Shown here piece after piece: positions 26,054-37,237 of a stretch of 64,000 bases of DNA. The DNA comes from Comamonas sp. JUb58. GTDB lineage: Bacteria; Pseudomonadota; Gammaproteobacteria; Burkholderiales; Burkholderiaceae_C. The position numbers and the translations under genes were made by a program. The notes beneath the pieces were generated by a model. That model ran no database searches, was not told the origin of the DNA, and saw only the letters and a program-made list of their open reading frames with translations. The stretch lies in NCBI RefSeq assembly GCF_004364775.1, contig NZ_SOAL01000005.1, positions 1-64,000 on the forward strand. The letters run 5' to 3'. Numbering within the stretch: position 1 is the stretch's first letter; the number at the start of each line of letters is the position of its first letter.

Positions 26054-27253
26054 TTAGACGCGCTCCAGAATGCCCGCCGCGCCCTGCCCCATGCCCACGC
26101 ACATGGTCACCATGCCGTACTTGAGCTTGTTGCGCTGCAGCGCATGCACGACGGTGGCGGCGCGGATGGCGCCCGTGGCACCCAGCGGGTGGCCCAGCGC
26201 AATCGCGCCGCCCATGGGGTTGACCTTGGCTGGGTCCATGCCCAGTTGCTGCATGACGGCCAGCGACTGCGCGGCAAAGGCCTCGTTCAGCTCGATCCAG
26301 TCCATGTCCTGCAAGGACAGGCCAGCATGGCGCAGCGCGACCGGGATCGCCTCAATCGGGCCGATGCCCATGATCTCGGGCGGCACGCCCTTGCTGGCAT
26401 AGCTGACGAAACGGGCCAGCGGCGTCAGGTTGAAGCGCTTGAGCGCCGCCTCGCTCACCACCAGCAGCGCACCGGCGCCATCGCTGGTCTGCGAGCTGTT
26501 GCCGGCAGTGACCGAGCCACGCGCCGCAAACACGGTGCGCAGCTTGGCCAGGCCTTCGATCGAGGTGTCCGGGCGCGGCCCTTCATCCAGGCTGATGGTG
26601 CGCGAGCGGCTCACCGCCTCGCCCTTGGCAATGTCCACACCCCGGTCGGTCACGGTGATCGGCGTGATCTCGGCGGCAAAATCGCCCGCCTGCTGCGCTG
26701 CCAGCGCGCGCTGGTGCGACTGCAGTGCAAAGGCATCCTGGGCATCGCGGCTCACCTTCCAGCGCTGCGCGACTTTTTCTGCCGTCAGGCCCATGCCGTA
26801 GGCAATGCCGACATCGCCTTCGCGCTCAAAGATGGATGGTGACAGCGATGGCGAGTTGCCCATCATCGGCACCATGCTCATGCTCTCGACACCGGCGGCA
26901 ATCATCACATCGGCCTCGCCCACGCGGATGCGGTCGGCCGCCATCTGCAAAGCGGTCAGGCCCGATGCGCAAAAGCGGTTGACCGTCACGCCGCCCACCC
27001 CCACCGGCAGCCCTGCCAGCACCGCGCTGATGCGCGCCACATTCAGTCCCTGCTGGGCTTCGGGGATCGCGCAGCCGCAGACCACATCCTCGATCGCCTG
27101 CGGATCCAGCCCCGGCGCCTGCGCCAGCACGGCCTTCATCGTGGTGGCCAGCAGATCATCGGGTCGCATATTGCGCAGATAGCCCTTGTGCGACTTGCCA
27201 ATCGGCGTGCGCGTCGCCGCAACGATGTAGGCGTCTTGAACTTGTTTACTCAT
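26054..27253 (-). CDS. fadA: acetyl-CoA C-acyltransferase (thiolase)
   Basis: A 399-residue thiolase, the last step of beta-oxidation. The acyl-accepting Cys is in NRFCASGLTALQ (about residue 90), the catalytic His in GGAIALGHPLGATGA, and the second Cys in CVGMGQG. It would form a complex with the FadB-like protein. ATG 27253 follows GAGG at 27266-27269; an in-frame GTG two codons upstream is less likely. Between it and the fadB-like gene sits a DUF559 cassette. The symbol is by role. Confidence 0.92.
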   Translation of the reverse strand: MSKQVQDAYIVAATRTPIGKSHKGYLRNMRPDDLLATTMKAVLAQAPGLDPQAIEDVVCGCAIPEAQQGLNVARISAVLAGLPVGVGGVTVNRFCASGLTALQMAADRIRVGEADVMIAAGVESMSMVPMMGNSPSLSPSIFEREGDVGIAYGMGLTAEKVAQRWKVSRDAQDAFALQSHQRALAAQQAGDFAAEITPITVTDRGVDIAKGEAVSRSRTISLDEGPRPDTSIEGLAKLRTVFAARGSVTAGNSSQTSDGAGALLVVSEAALKRFNLTPLARFVSYASKGVPPEIMGIGPIEAIPVALRHAGLSLQDMDWIELNEAFAAQSLAVMQQLGMDPAKVNPMGGAIALGHPLGATGAIRAATVVHALQRNKLKYGMVTMCVGMGQGAAGILERV

Positions 27254-27258
27254 GGTCA

Positions 27259-27705
27259 CTAGTCCTCTGTATTCACCTCCCTCTCCCGCAAGCGGGAGAG
27301 GGCCGGGGTGAGGGCCTGCAGCAGCTGCGCAAGCACCTCATTCGTTTGTTGTACAACCTCATGGTTCCAAAACCGCAGCACCTGCAAGCCTTGCTGCTGC
27401 AACCACGCGCTGCGCTGCTGGTCATAGGCTTGCGCCTGCAGATCCGCATGCTGCCCACCATCCACCTCCACCACCAGCCCATGCTCCAGGCAGACAAAAT
27501 CCAGGATGTACGGGCCCAGAGGATGCTGTCTGCGGAACTTGGCGCCCGCCAGTTGGCGGTTGCGCAGGTGGCGCCACAGCAGTTGCTCTGCGGTGGTGGG
27601 GGATTGGCGCAGGGCGCGAGCTTGCTGCACTTTGACATCCGCCCTCACCCCTGCCCTCTCCCGCTTGCGGGAGAGGGGGTTGGAGAGCAGGGCGCGGTCT
27701 TGCAT
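27259..27705 (-). CDS. DUF559 (Vsr-like) endonuclease-domain protein, repeat-bounded cassette
   Basis: A 148-residue protein whose core (about 27-130) is DUF559, a restriction-endonuclease-like fold related to Vsr: TTAEQLLWRHLRNRQLAGAKFRRQ, then ILDFVC and LVVEVDGGQH supply the acidic catalytic set. The first 22 and last 15 residues (NPLSRKRERAGVR and LTPALSRLRERE) are encoded by flanking inverted repeats, so are probably not part of the functional fold. It fits tightly between fadB (8 bp) and fadA (5 bp). Function in vivo is unknown; mismatch or foreign-DNA cleavage is a guess from the fold. Confidence 0.85.
   Translation of the reverse strand: MQDRALLSNPLSRKRERAGVRADVKVQQARALRQSPTTAEQLLWRHLRNRQLAGAKFRRQHPLGPYILDFVCLEHGLVVEVDGGQHADLQAQAYDQQRSAWLQQQGLQVLRFWNHEVVQQTNEVLAQLLQALTPALSRLREREVNTED
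27279..27315. repeat. left inverted repeat of DUF559 cassette
   Basis: A 24-bp near-perfect palindrome, CCCTCTCCCGC-AA-GCGGGAGAGGG (27279-27302), followed by CCGGGGTGAGGGC. The whole 37 bp matches the reverse complement of 27641-27677 with one mismatch. It is REP-like and encodes the C-terminal peptide of the DUF559 protein. Confidence 0.85.
27641..27677. repeat. right inverted repeat of DUF559 cassette
   Basis: GCCCTCACCCCTG followed by the palindrome CCCTCTCCCGC-TT-GCGGGAGAGGG (27654-27677). It is the inverted counterpart of 27279-27315, at 36 of 37 positions, and encodes the N-terminal peptide of the DUF559 protein. The 325 bp between the two repeats are nearly all DUF559 coding sequence. 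Confidence 0.85.
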
Positions 27706-27713
27706 GCTGGGCC

Positions 27714-30122
27714 TCAGTTGCGGACGGGCTTGCCGGTGTTCAGCATGCCCAGAATGCGCTCCTGGGTTTTTTCCTTCACGATCAGGTCGGTGAAGGCCTT
27801 GCGCTCCAGCGCCATCAGGTATTCCTCGTTCACGAGGGTGCCGGCATCCACGTCGCCGCCGCAGACCACATTGGCCATATGGCTGGCAATCAGCATGTCG
27901 TGCTCGCTGATAAAGCCGCCCTCGCGCATGTTGACCAGGGTGCTGCGCAGGGTGGCAGCACCGCTGCGGCCCGCTACCGGGAAAGGCTTGCGCTGCGGTG
28001 GACGCCAGCCCGACTCCGCCATGGCCTTGGCCTGGGTGAGCGCCACAAACAGCAGTTCGTCGCGGTGCGGCACGATGACATCATCGGCCTGCAAGTAGCC
28101 AATGGCCTGCGACTCCAGCGCGCTGGTGCCGACCGTGGCTTTGGCCGCAGCGGTAAAGCCGTTGGCCAGGAAGGGCAGCAGATCCGTGCCGGTGGAATAC
28201 TGCGCATGGCGCGCCGCCTGGTAGGCCACATTGGTGAGGCCGCCGGCGCCGGGCACCAGGCCCACGCCCATTTCGACCAGGCCGATATAGCTTTCCATAT
28301 GCGCCACGCGGCGTGCGCAGTGCAGCAGTAGCTCACAGCCGCCGCCGAGTGCCATGCCATGCACAGCGCCCACCACGGGGATCTGCGCATAGCGCACTGA
28401 CAGGAAGAGCTGCTGCATCACCTGCTCGATCTGGTCGATGGCCATCGGGCCTTGCAGCACAAAGGCCGGCATCATCGCCTGCAGATCCGCGCCCACGCTG
28501 AAAGGGGCATCGCCCGACCAGACGACCATCGCGTCAAAGTCCTTCTCGGCCAGCGCCAGCGCGGCCTGCAGGTCTTCCATCACATCGGGGCTGATGGCAT
28601 GCATCTTGGTCTTGATGCTGAAGACCAGCACCTGGTCATCCAGGGTCCAGCTGCGCGAGGCCTTGCTCTCGGCCAAGGTGCGGCCTGCTGTGCTCCAGTC
28701 CTGTGCGGGCGCACTCGCCTCACCCAGCACGCGCTCGGGGAAGAGCTGGCGCGCATAGACCGGCAGATCGCGGCGCGGCACAAAGCGGTTTTCGGCCGCG
28801 CTCCAGGAGCCCTGCGCCGTGTGCACACCGCCCGCCTCTGCGACCGGGCCTTCAAACACCCATTGCGGCAGCGGCTCGGTGCTGAGCGCCTTGCCCGCGT
28901 CGATGTCTTCCTGCACCATCTTGGCCACCTGCAGCCAGCCGGCCTCTTGCCACAGCTCAAACGGGCCTTGCTGCATGCCAAAGCCCCAGCGCATGGCCAG
29001 ATCCACATCGCGGGCATTGTCGGCAATGTCTTTCAGGTGCACGGCGGCGTAGTGGAAGCTGTTGCGCAAGATGGCCCAGAGGAACTGGCCTTGCGCACCC
29101 TCGCTATTGCGCAGCAGCTGCAGGCGCTCGCCGGCCGGCTTTTTCAGCATGCGGGTGTAGACGTCATTGCCCTTTTCGCCCGAGGGCACATAGGCCTGGT
29201 GCTCGGGGTCAAAGCGCTCGATGCCCATCTTGGTCTTGCGGTAAAAACCCGCCTTAGTCTTCTGGCCCAGCGCGCCATCGGCGATCAGCTTGGTCAGCAC
29301 CGCCGGCGTGGTGTAGCTGGCGTAGAACGAGTCGCTCTGCGCCGTCAGCTGCGTCTGCATGGTGGCGATGACATGGGCCAGCGTGTCCAAGCCCACCACA
29401 TCGGCAGTGCGGAAGGTGCCCGAGCTGGCGCGGCCCAGCTTCTTGCCGGTCAGGTCGTCAACCACGTCGTAGCTCAGGCCAAAGCGATCGGCCTCGGCGA
29501 TGGTCGACAGCATGCCAGCCACGCCGACACGGTTGGCGACGAAATTGGGCGTGTCCTTGGCGCGCACCACGCCCTTGCCCAACTGGCTGGTGGCAAAGCT
29601 CTCGAGCTGGTCCAACACCTGGGGCTCGGTCGCTGCGGTCGGGATCAGCTCCACCAGCTGCATATAGCGCGGTGGGTTGAAGAAATGGATACCGCAGAAG
29701 CGGTGGCGCAGCTGTTCGGGCAGCGCCTCGGACAGCGCCGTGATCGACAGGCCCGAGGTGTTGGAGGCCAGAATCGCATGGGGCGCGACAAAGGGCGCAA
29801 TCTGGTGGTAGAGGTCGCGCTTCCAGTCCATGCGCTCGGCAATCGCCTCGATCACCAGGTCGCAGTCTTTGAGCTGCGCCAGGTGTTCTTCGTAGTTGGC
29901 GGGCGTGATCAGATCGGCTTCTGCTGCCACGCCGAGCGGCGAGGGCTTGAGCTTTTTCAGGTTGGCAATGGCCTTCTGGGCAATTGCGCTTTTGGGGCCT
30001 TCCTTGGCCGGAAGATCAAACAGCACCACGGGCACGCGCACATTGACGAGGTGGGCCGCAATCTGCGCTCCCATCACCCCGGCGCCGAGCACCGCCACTT
30101 TTTTCACCACAAATCGGGACAT
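27714..30122 (-). CDS. fadB: bifunctional 3-hydroxyacyl-CoA dehydrogenase/enoyl-CoA hydratase (FadB/FadJ-like)
   Basis: An 802-residue multifunctional beta-oxidation enzyme. In contrast to E. coli FadB, the dehydrogenase comes first: Rossmann motif KKVAVLGAGVMGAQIA (1-20), GIHFFNPPRYMQLVELIP with the catalytic His, and the C-terminal dehydrogenase domain to about 400. The crotonase domain is C-terminal (about 500-700), with the oxyanion segment AVHGMALGGGCELLLHC and VEMGVGLVPGAGG holding the two Glu residues. GGAG lies before the ATG. The thiolase partner is downstream, past the DUF559 cassette. Confidence 0.92.
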   Translation of the reverse strand: MSRFVVKKVAVLGAGVMGAQIAAHLVNVRVPVVLFDLPAKEGPKSAIAQKAIANLKKLKPSPLGVAAEADLITPANYEEHLAQLKDCDLVIEAIAERMDWKRDLYHQIAPFVAPHAILASNTSGLSITALSEALPEQLRHRFCGIHFFNPPRYMQLVELIPTAATEPQVLDQLESFATSQLGKGVVRAKDTPNFVANRVGVAGMLSTIAEADRFGLSYDVVDDLTGKKLGRASSGTFRTADVVGLDTLAHVIATMQTQLTAQSDSFYASYTTPAVLTKLIADGALGQKTKAGFYRKTKMGIERFDPEHQAYVPSGEKGNDVYTRMLKKPAGERLQLLRNSEGAQGQFLWAILRNSFHYAAVHLKDIADNARDVDLAMRWGFGMQQGPFELWQEAGWLQVAKMVQEDIDAGKALSTEPLPQWVFEGPVAEAGGVHTAQGSWSAAENRFVPRRDLPVYARQLFPERVLGEASAPAQDWSTAGRTLAESKASRSWTLDDQVLVFSIKTKMHAISPDVMEDLQAALALAEKDFDAMVVWSGDAPFSVGADLQAMMPAFVLQGPMAIDQIEQVMQQLFLSVRYAQIPVVGAVHGMALGGGCELLLHCARRVAHMESYIGLVEMGVGLVPGAGGLTNVAYQAARHAQYSTGTDLLPFLANGFTAAAKATVGTSALESQAIGYLQADDVIVPHRDELLFVALTQAKAMAESGWRPPQRKPFPVAGRSGAATLRSTLVNMREGGFISEHDMLIASHMANVVCGGDVDAGTLVNEEYLMALERKAFTDLIVKEKTQERILGMLNTGKPVRN

Positions 30123-30190
30123 GGTTACTCCACTTTTGAGAGCCGCCAGCGCTTTCCAATTACAGGCTGGCAGCCAGTTTCAGTCAAAAC

Positions 30191-30640
30191 CTATTCGACG
30201 CGCGACCAGGTCTGCGTGCGGCCAAAGGGGCCGATCGATCCGCGCACATCGAGCTTGTTGCCGTTGTCGGCAGGCGTGAGCTTCAGGCTGTAGGTGCTGC
30301 CGTTTTCGGGGTCCAGGATCTTGCCGTCTTCCCAGACTGCCTTGCCTTGCGCCTGCTTGGCGCCCCGGATGATCTCCAGCCCCACCAGCGGCTGGCCCTT
30401 GCGGTCATCGGTGCAGCGGTCGCAGACGGCCTGCGGATCAGCGCCCTTGCGCAGCAGCTTTTCCACCTTGCCGCTGAGCACCCCGCCGCTGTCGCTGATG
30501 CGCACCTCGGACTTGGGCTCACCGCTTTTCTCGTCAAAGGTGCGCCACAGGCCCACCGGCGACAGGTCCGCAGCTAGCGCTGGCAGTGCCAGCGCCAAGC
30601 TGCCAGCCACCATCAGCACAGGTTTCAGCAAGGTTTGCAT
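30191..30640 (-). CDS. DUF2147 secreted protein
   Basis: A 149-residue exported protein. Residues 1-23 are a signal peptide (LMVAGSLALALPALA then ADLSP). The mature part matches DUF2147: SPVGLWRTFDEKSGEPKSEVRI, a central CDRCTDDRKGQPLVGLEI with two Cys, and GSTYSLKL. These are small periplasmic beta-barrel proteins of unknown role, possibly lipid binding. It sits inside the beta-oxidation gene block, 39 bp after the acyl-CoA dehydrogenase gene. Confidence 0.85.
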   Translation of the reverse strand: MQTLLKPVLMVAGSLALALPALAADLSPVGLWRTFDEKSGEPKSEVRISDSGGVLSGKVEKLLRKGADPQAVCDRCTDDRKGQPLVGLEIIRGAKQAQGKAVWEDGKILDPENGSTYSLKLTPADNGNKLDVRGSIGPFGRTQTWSRVE

Positions 30641-30679
30641 CAGGGTCTCCTTGGGTGTTTTTTGGCAGCACTGCAGCTG

Positions 30680-32482
<1,803 letters not shown>

Positions 32483-32509
32483 GGAAAGTCCTTTGGAAAA
32501 ATGACGAGG

Positions 32510-33250
32510 TCAAACAGAAACGGAAGCGGGCGCCGCCGCATCGGGCTGCGCCGCCAGGCATGGAGCGAGCGCGGCATCGATCAACGCGGCCTCGCGCTCG
32601 GGGTGGACGGCATGGCGCAGCAGTACGCCGCGCAGGCCAGCGGCGGCATGGCGCAGCGCCAGCGGGCCATGGAGAAAACGGGTTTCGTAGTGCAGCGACA
32701 AGATGATGCCGTGCAGCTCGAACAGCACCTGGTCGGGCGCCACATCGCTGCGCAACTGGCCTTCGGTCTGCGACTGCACAATCGCCCGGCGCATCGCATC
32801 CATCCAGATATGCACCGACTCGGACAGCGCATCGCGCACATCGCCGGGGCGGTCATCAAACTCCACCGCGCCACTGATGTAGAGGCTGCCGTAGAGGCGG
32901 CTGGCATCATTGGGCTGGGCGGTGCTGCCCATCCAGCCCGTGGCCATGTGCAGCAAACGGGCCAGCCCGCGCGGCACCTGCAGCGCGGGCACAAAGATTT
33001 CGCGCTCAAAGCGCTCGTGGTATTCGCGCACCACCGAGCACTGCAGCTCCTCGCGTGAGCCAAAATGGGCGAACACGCCGGACTTGCTCATGCCCATGGC
33101 CAGTGCCACCATGCCCAGCGACAGGCCATCGAGCCCCTCTTGCGCGGCCAGCGACAAGGCGGCGTCCACAATCGCAGCACGCGTTTGGGCGCCTTTGGCC
33201 AGCTTGGCGATCTCGGCAGGGCCCGGGGTGGAGGCAAGGGATTTGGTCAT
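32510..33250 (-). CDS. TetR-family regulator of the beta-oxidation block
   Basis: A 246-residue TetR regulator. The N-terminal helix-turn-helix spans about 22-70 (TRAAIVDAALSLAAQEGLDGLSLGMVALAMGMSKSGVFAHFGSREEL, quoted only in part here as GMSKSGVFAHFG). The C-terminal ligand domain is all helical and variable. Position at the head of the fatty-acid genes suggests it represses them until an acyl-CoA binds, as FadR/PsrA-type TetR proteins do. No ribosome-binding site precedes the ATG, and the candidate operator-promoter ends just 1 base before it. Confidence 0.88.
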   Translation of the reverse strand: MTKSLASTPGPAEIAKLAKGAQTRAAIVDAALSLAAQEGLDGLSLGMVALAMGMSKSGVFAHFGSREELQCSVVREYHERFEREIFVPALQVPRGLARLLHMATGWMGSTAQPNDASRLYGSLYISGAVEFDDRPGDVRDALSESVHIWMDAMRRAIVQSQTEGQLRSDVAPDQVLFELHGIILSLHYETRFLHGPLALRHAAAGLRGVLLRHAVHPEREAALIDAALAPCLAAQPDAAAPASVSV

Positions 33251-33251
33251 A

Positions 33252-33286
33252 AATCAAAAAATAGCACGGTCGTTCTTTTTTTGATT
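33252..33286. promoter_or_regulatory. predicted TetR operator and extended -10 promoter
   Basis: AATCAAAAAA (33252-33261) and TTTTTTGATT (33277-33286) form a perfect 10-bp inverted repeat around a core with AACGACCGTGC on the minus strand. The minus strand also holds TGCTATTTT, an extended -10, placing the start of transcription at or next to the regulator ATG at 33250. A leaderless autoregulated mRNA is implied. The rest of 33287-33365 shows no gene. Confidence 0.5.
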
Positions 33287-33365
33287 CTTGCACAAACCCA
33301 GTGTGCTGCCAACGGCTGCAGTGCAAAGCAAGGGTAAACCACAGCACCCCGCCATTCCAGCCATG

Positions 33366-33402
33366 AAAAAAGCTGCTGGCCTGGACAGGCACAGCAGCTT
33401 TT
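33366..33402 (-). terminator. slmA intrinsic terminator
   Basis: GCTGCTG (33372-33378) pairs with CAGCAGC (33392-33398), extended by A/T pairs, and on the minus strand ends in six U residues. It lies 21 bases past the slmA stop. Confidence 0.85.
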
Positions 33403-33422
33403 GCGATGGGGGCTGGGTGGCG

Positions 33423-34103
33423 TCAGTGCGCCATCAAGGACAGGCAGCTGTCGAGCTGCTCGGTCGGCAGGCGGCGGAAATCAGAGCGCGCAAAGCGCTG
33501 CAGGCGGCCAATCAGGAAGGACATCAGCACGCTGGAGCGTACATTGGCATCCACCGTCGGCGTGACCGAGGCGTCCGCTCCGGGCACCACGCGCAGGCAC
33601 TGGCGCAAGGTGGTTTCGATGCGCTCGAAGAACTGCTGCATGCGCTGCTGCAGGCGGGGGTTTTCGGACTGCAGGGCGTCGCCCAGCATCACGCGCACCA
33701 TGCCGGGGTTGCGCTCGCCAAACTGCAGCACCATGGCCACCACACGGTGGGCCTGGGCAATGCCCTGCTCCACGGTCTTGGCGGGGTCGGGCACATCGCG
33801 GCCGGTGATCTGCACGGCCAGGCTGTAGACGGACTGCTCGATGAACTCGATCAGGCCTTCGTACATCTGGGCCTTGCTGGCAAAGTGGCGGTACAAGGCG
33901 GCTTCACTGATCGACATTTGCGCGGCCAGTGCAGCCGTGGTGATGCGGTCTGCGCCTGGCTGCTCCAACATGGCTGCCAGCGTCTGCAGAATCTGGATTC
34001 GACGCTCTCCGGGTTTTGGACGTTTACGGGTAGGTGCCGGGTTAGCGGCTTCTAGCGGCGCATCGACGAGGTCGGCGGCGAAAGAAGATTCTTGATCAGA
34101 CAT
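33423..34103 (-). CDS. slmA: nucleoid occlusion factor SlmA (TetR-like)
   Basis: A 226-residue TetR-fold DNA-binding protein that keeps the FtsZ ring from assembling over the nucleoid. RIQILQTLAAMLEQPGADRITTAALAAQMSISEAALYRHFASKAQM contains the helix-turn-helix (ISEAALYRHFASK), which is the SlmA signature, followed by YEGLIEFIEQSVYSL and GERNPGMVRVMLGDAL. The N-terminal 30 residues are acidic and disordered. ATG 34103 is preferred over 34124. The argB-slmA order is common in Comamonadaceae and supports the name. Confidence 0.88.
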   Translation of the reverse strand: MSDQESSFAADLVDAPLEAANPAPTRKRPKPGERRIQILQTLAAMLEQPGADRITTAALAAQMSISEAALYRHFASKAQMYEGLIEFIEQSVYSLAVQITGRDVPDPAKTVEQGIAQAHRVVAMVLQFGERNPGMVRVMLGDALQSENPRLQQRMQQFFERIETTLRQCLRVVPGADASVTPTVDANVRSSVLMSFLIGRLQRFARSDFRRLPTEQLDSCLSLMAH

Positions 34104-34252
34104 GCGTTGAATATGAGGCTGCACCCGACGCAGTCTCCCAACACCGCCAGGTATTTTTTATTGATAAAAGTAAGGCACTCGCCTCACAGGTTGCTAGCGC
34201 AACCTTGGGCCCTCTGTAACATCTTACTGCAAAAGAACTGCAGAAAAATGAT

Positions 34253-34280
34253 AAAAATCATGTGCATTGCTAGATGCACA
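34253..34280 (-). terminator. probable argB terminator
   Basis: TGTGCAT (34261-34267) and ATGCACA (34274-34280) form a 7-bp stem just past the argB stop. On the minus strand it is followed by TGATTTTTATC. The rest of the roughly 200-bp argB-slmA gap is AT-rich, non-coding, and probably contains the slmA promoter. Confidence 0.55.
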
Positions 34281-34303
34281 AATCAATTACGCAATCAAAT
34301 GTA

Positions 34304-35209
<906 letters not shown>

Positions 35210-35270
35210 TTACAGCAGCGGAGAAGATGCAAAACGCGCATTGTGCCCCAAAGTGCCGCCTGCCTGCTGA

Positions 35271-36371
35271 TCAGCGAATCCAGCCTGGTAGCTTGAAGCG
35301 CACGATCACCAGATAGGCAGCGACATAGGAGACACAGAACAGCGCACAGAAACCGATCAGGATATAGGTATTGCGCCAGAACAGGACCGCCGGCACCACG
35401 GTGAGCAAAGTGAACGCCCACAAATACGGAGCGGTCCGGTTATTGCGGCGCAGCATGCGGCGCGCAGCGTTTTCATCGAGCACGCTGCGCACGATACGGC
35501 GGTAGATCAGCTGGTGCAGGTGCAGCGCATCGGCCATGCCGGGCGAGTCGCCCCGGGCCAGCTTGCGGTAGATGGAAAACATGGTTTCCCAGACCGGATA
35601 GATGAGCAGCAGCATCGGGAACCAGGGCGAGACGATGGGGTGGCGCTGCACCAGGGTGATGCTGCAAAAGGCGATCACGATGCCCCAGACATAGGCGCCG
35701 CCATCACCGGCAAAGAGCTGGCCCATGGGGTAGTTCCAGAACATGAAGCCCAGGGTGGCGGCTGCGGTGATCACCAGGATCGCCGCCAGCTCACGGTCGC
35801 CCAGCTGCAGCGCCACATGGGTGAGCGCCGCGCAGATGATGACCGCCACCATGCCGGCCAGGCCGTTGTAGCCATCGATGATGTTGAAGGCATGCGGCAG
35901 GCCCGCAATGGCCAGCACGGCCAGCGCCATGCCCAGCCAGGGCGCGGCGCTCAGCGCGGTATCGAGCCAGACCAGGCCCATGCGCGGCACCGTCATGCCC
36001 AGCAGGTAAACCGCCAGCAGGCCGGTCAGCAGGGTCAGCACCAGGCGGTAGCGCACCGTCATGCGCTGGGTCATGTCCTCGGCGATACCGCCGGCCACGG
36101 CGGGCAGCATGGCCATGAAGAAGTAGAGCACCCACTGGTTCCAGTGCAGTGCATTGCCGTAGTAGCCCCACCAGTTCTGCAGGCCGGCGACAACGACCGT
36201 CAGCACCAGGCTGCTGAACATGGCCAGGCCGCCCAGGCGCGGAATATTGCCCATATGGAAGCGCTGGGGCAAATCCTTGCCATAGCGTTTGGCGTGGCCG
36301 CGCATGCGGCGCACGATGAAACCCGCGCCAATCAGCGTAAATAGAAAAGCGACCACTGCCAGGAAAATCAT
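35271..36371 (-). CDS. MraY/WecA-family polyprenyl-phosphate sugar-1-phosphate transferase (WbpL-like)
   Basis: A 366-residue inner-membrane enzyme with about 10-11 helices. MGNIPRLGGLAMF is the family cytosolic loop; NIIDGYNGLAGMVAV contains the metal-binding Asp-rich motif; GDGGAYVWG is the third catalytic loop, and HLHQLIYRRI the C-terminal HxH-type motif. Such enzymes start O-antigen or similar glycans by transferring HexNAc-1-phosphate to undecaprenyl phosphate. Its ATG overlaps the stop of the upstream GT2 gene by one base, so it belongs to the polysaccharide locus. Confidence 0.9.
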   Translation of the reverse strand: MIFLAVVAFLFTLIGAGFIVRRMRGHAKRYGKDLPQRFHMGNIPRLGGLAMFSSLVLTVVVAGLQNWWGYYGNALHWNQWVLYFFMAMLPAVAGGIAEDMTQRMTVRYRLVLTLLTGLLAVYLLGMTVPRMGLVWLDTALSAAPWLGMALAVLAIAGLPHAFNIIDGYNGLAGMVAVIICAALTHVALQLGDRELAAILVITAAATLGFMFWNYPMGQLFAGDGGAYVWGIVIAFCSITLVQRHPIVSPWFPMLLLIYPVWETMFSIYRKLARGDSPGMADALHLHQLIYRRIVRSVLDENAARRMLRRNNRTAPYLWAFTLLTVVPAVLFWRNTYILIGFCALFCVSYVAAYLVIVRFKLPGWIR

Positions 36372-37171
36372 TATTCAGTCATCGTGAGTGCTGCCGTGGG
36401 GGTGCGCCGGAGCAAGGCCCGGGCGCGCCAGAAAACTGCCGAGGCCCAGAGCCGCAGCAAGCTGCGAATATGCCACAAAGCATGGCGGGCCCGGCGGTGG
36501 CTGGCCCGCTGCCCCGCATGCCCCACCACCGCATCGGCACGTGCCAGGGTCCAACCCGCCAGGCGCAAGCGCAGGCACAGCTCCACATCCTCGCAGTACA
36601 TGAAGTACGCAGTATTGAGCCCGCCAATGCCCTGCCAGACCGGGGTGGGCAGCAGCCACATCGCGCCGTTGACCCATTCAGCCCGAGTCTCCCGGCGCTT
36701 GACCGCATAGCGGCGCAGCAGGGACCAAGGGGTGGGCAGCTCCCGCTCGCTGTCCTGCAGATGGCCGTTTTCATCTACCTGCATCGGGTAGGCGAGGCCC
36801 ACGCCTTGGCGCTGCACAGCCCGCACCAGGGCCGGGAAGGGATTGCCGCCGCGCAGGTCCACATCCGGGTTCAGCACGCAGACCAGCGGCTCGGTCGCGC
36901 CCGCCAAGGCGGCATTATGGTTGGCGGAAAAGCCTTGCGGCACGGTGTTGTGGCGCAGCTCCAGCACAAAGGGCCAGCCGCTGGTGGGTGCCAGGGGCGC
37001 GGGCTCGGGCAGGTTCAAGGTCAGCACCACACGGCTGACACCGGCGCCACCCGCCCCATGCACGGCCAAGGCATCGAGCAGCTGCTGCACCATCGCACCA
37101 TGGCCATGGCTGACGACAGACAGGGCAATGGGGGGAAGGGAGTGGAGCGGTGAAGTGGGGCTGGCGGACAT
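36371..37171 (-). CDS. GT2 glycosyltransferase (rhamnosyltransferase-like)
   Basis: A 266-residue GT2 enzyme. IALSVVSHGHGAMVQQLLDAL starts the fold, NHNAALAGATEPLVCVLNPDVDLRGG carries the DxD-type metal site (PDVD), and GGLNTAYFMYCEDVELCLRLRLAGW is the ED catalytic-base motif typical of rhamnosyl- and galactofuranosyl-like transferases. It probably adds one sugar to a lipid-linked O-glycan on the cytoplasmic side. It is coupled to the WecA-like gene and 66 bp downstream of the next GT2 gene. Confidence 0.87.
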   Translation of the reverse strand: MSASPTSPLHSLPPIALSVVSHGHGAMVQQLLDALAVHGAGGAGVSRVVLTLNLPEPAPLAPTSGWPFVLELRHNTVPQGFSANHNAALAGATEPLVCVLNPDVDLRGGNPFPALVRAVQRQGVGLAYPMQVDENGHLQDSERELPTPWSLLRRYAVKRRETRAEWVNGAMWLLPTPVWQGIGGLNTAYFMYCEDVELCLRLRLAGWTLARADAVVGHAGQRASHRRARHALWHIRSLLRLWASAVFWRARALLRRTPTAALTMTE

Positions 37172-37237
37172 CAGCGGGCATTATCCATCAGCGGCCCGCG
37201 CTGAAATCAGCCCGGCGCGGCTGGTTGTAACAGCGCC

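Noticed and set aside
27259..27705. DUF559 protein as a functional part of the beta-oxidation operon
   Set aside because: Its ends are encoded by inverted repeats and its fold is nuclease-like; it is better seen as an inserted cassette.
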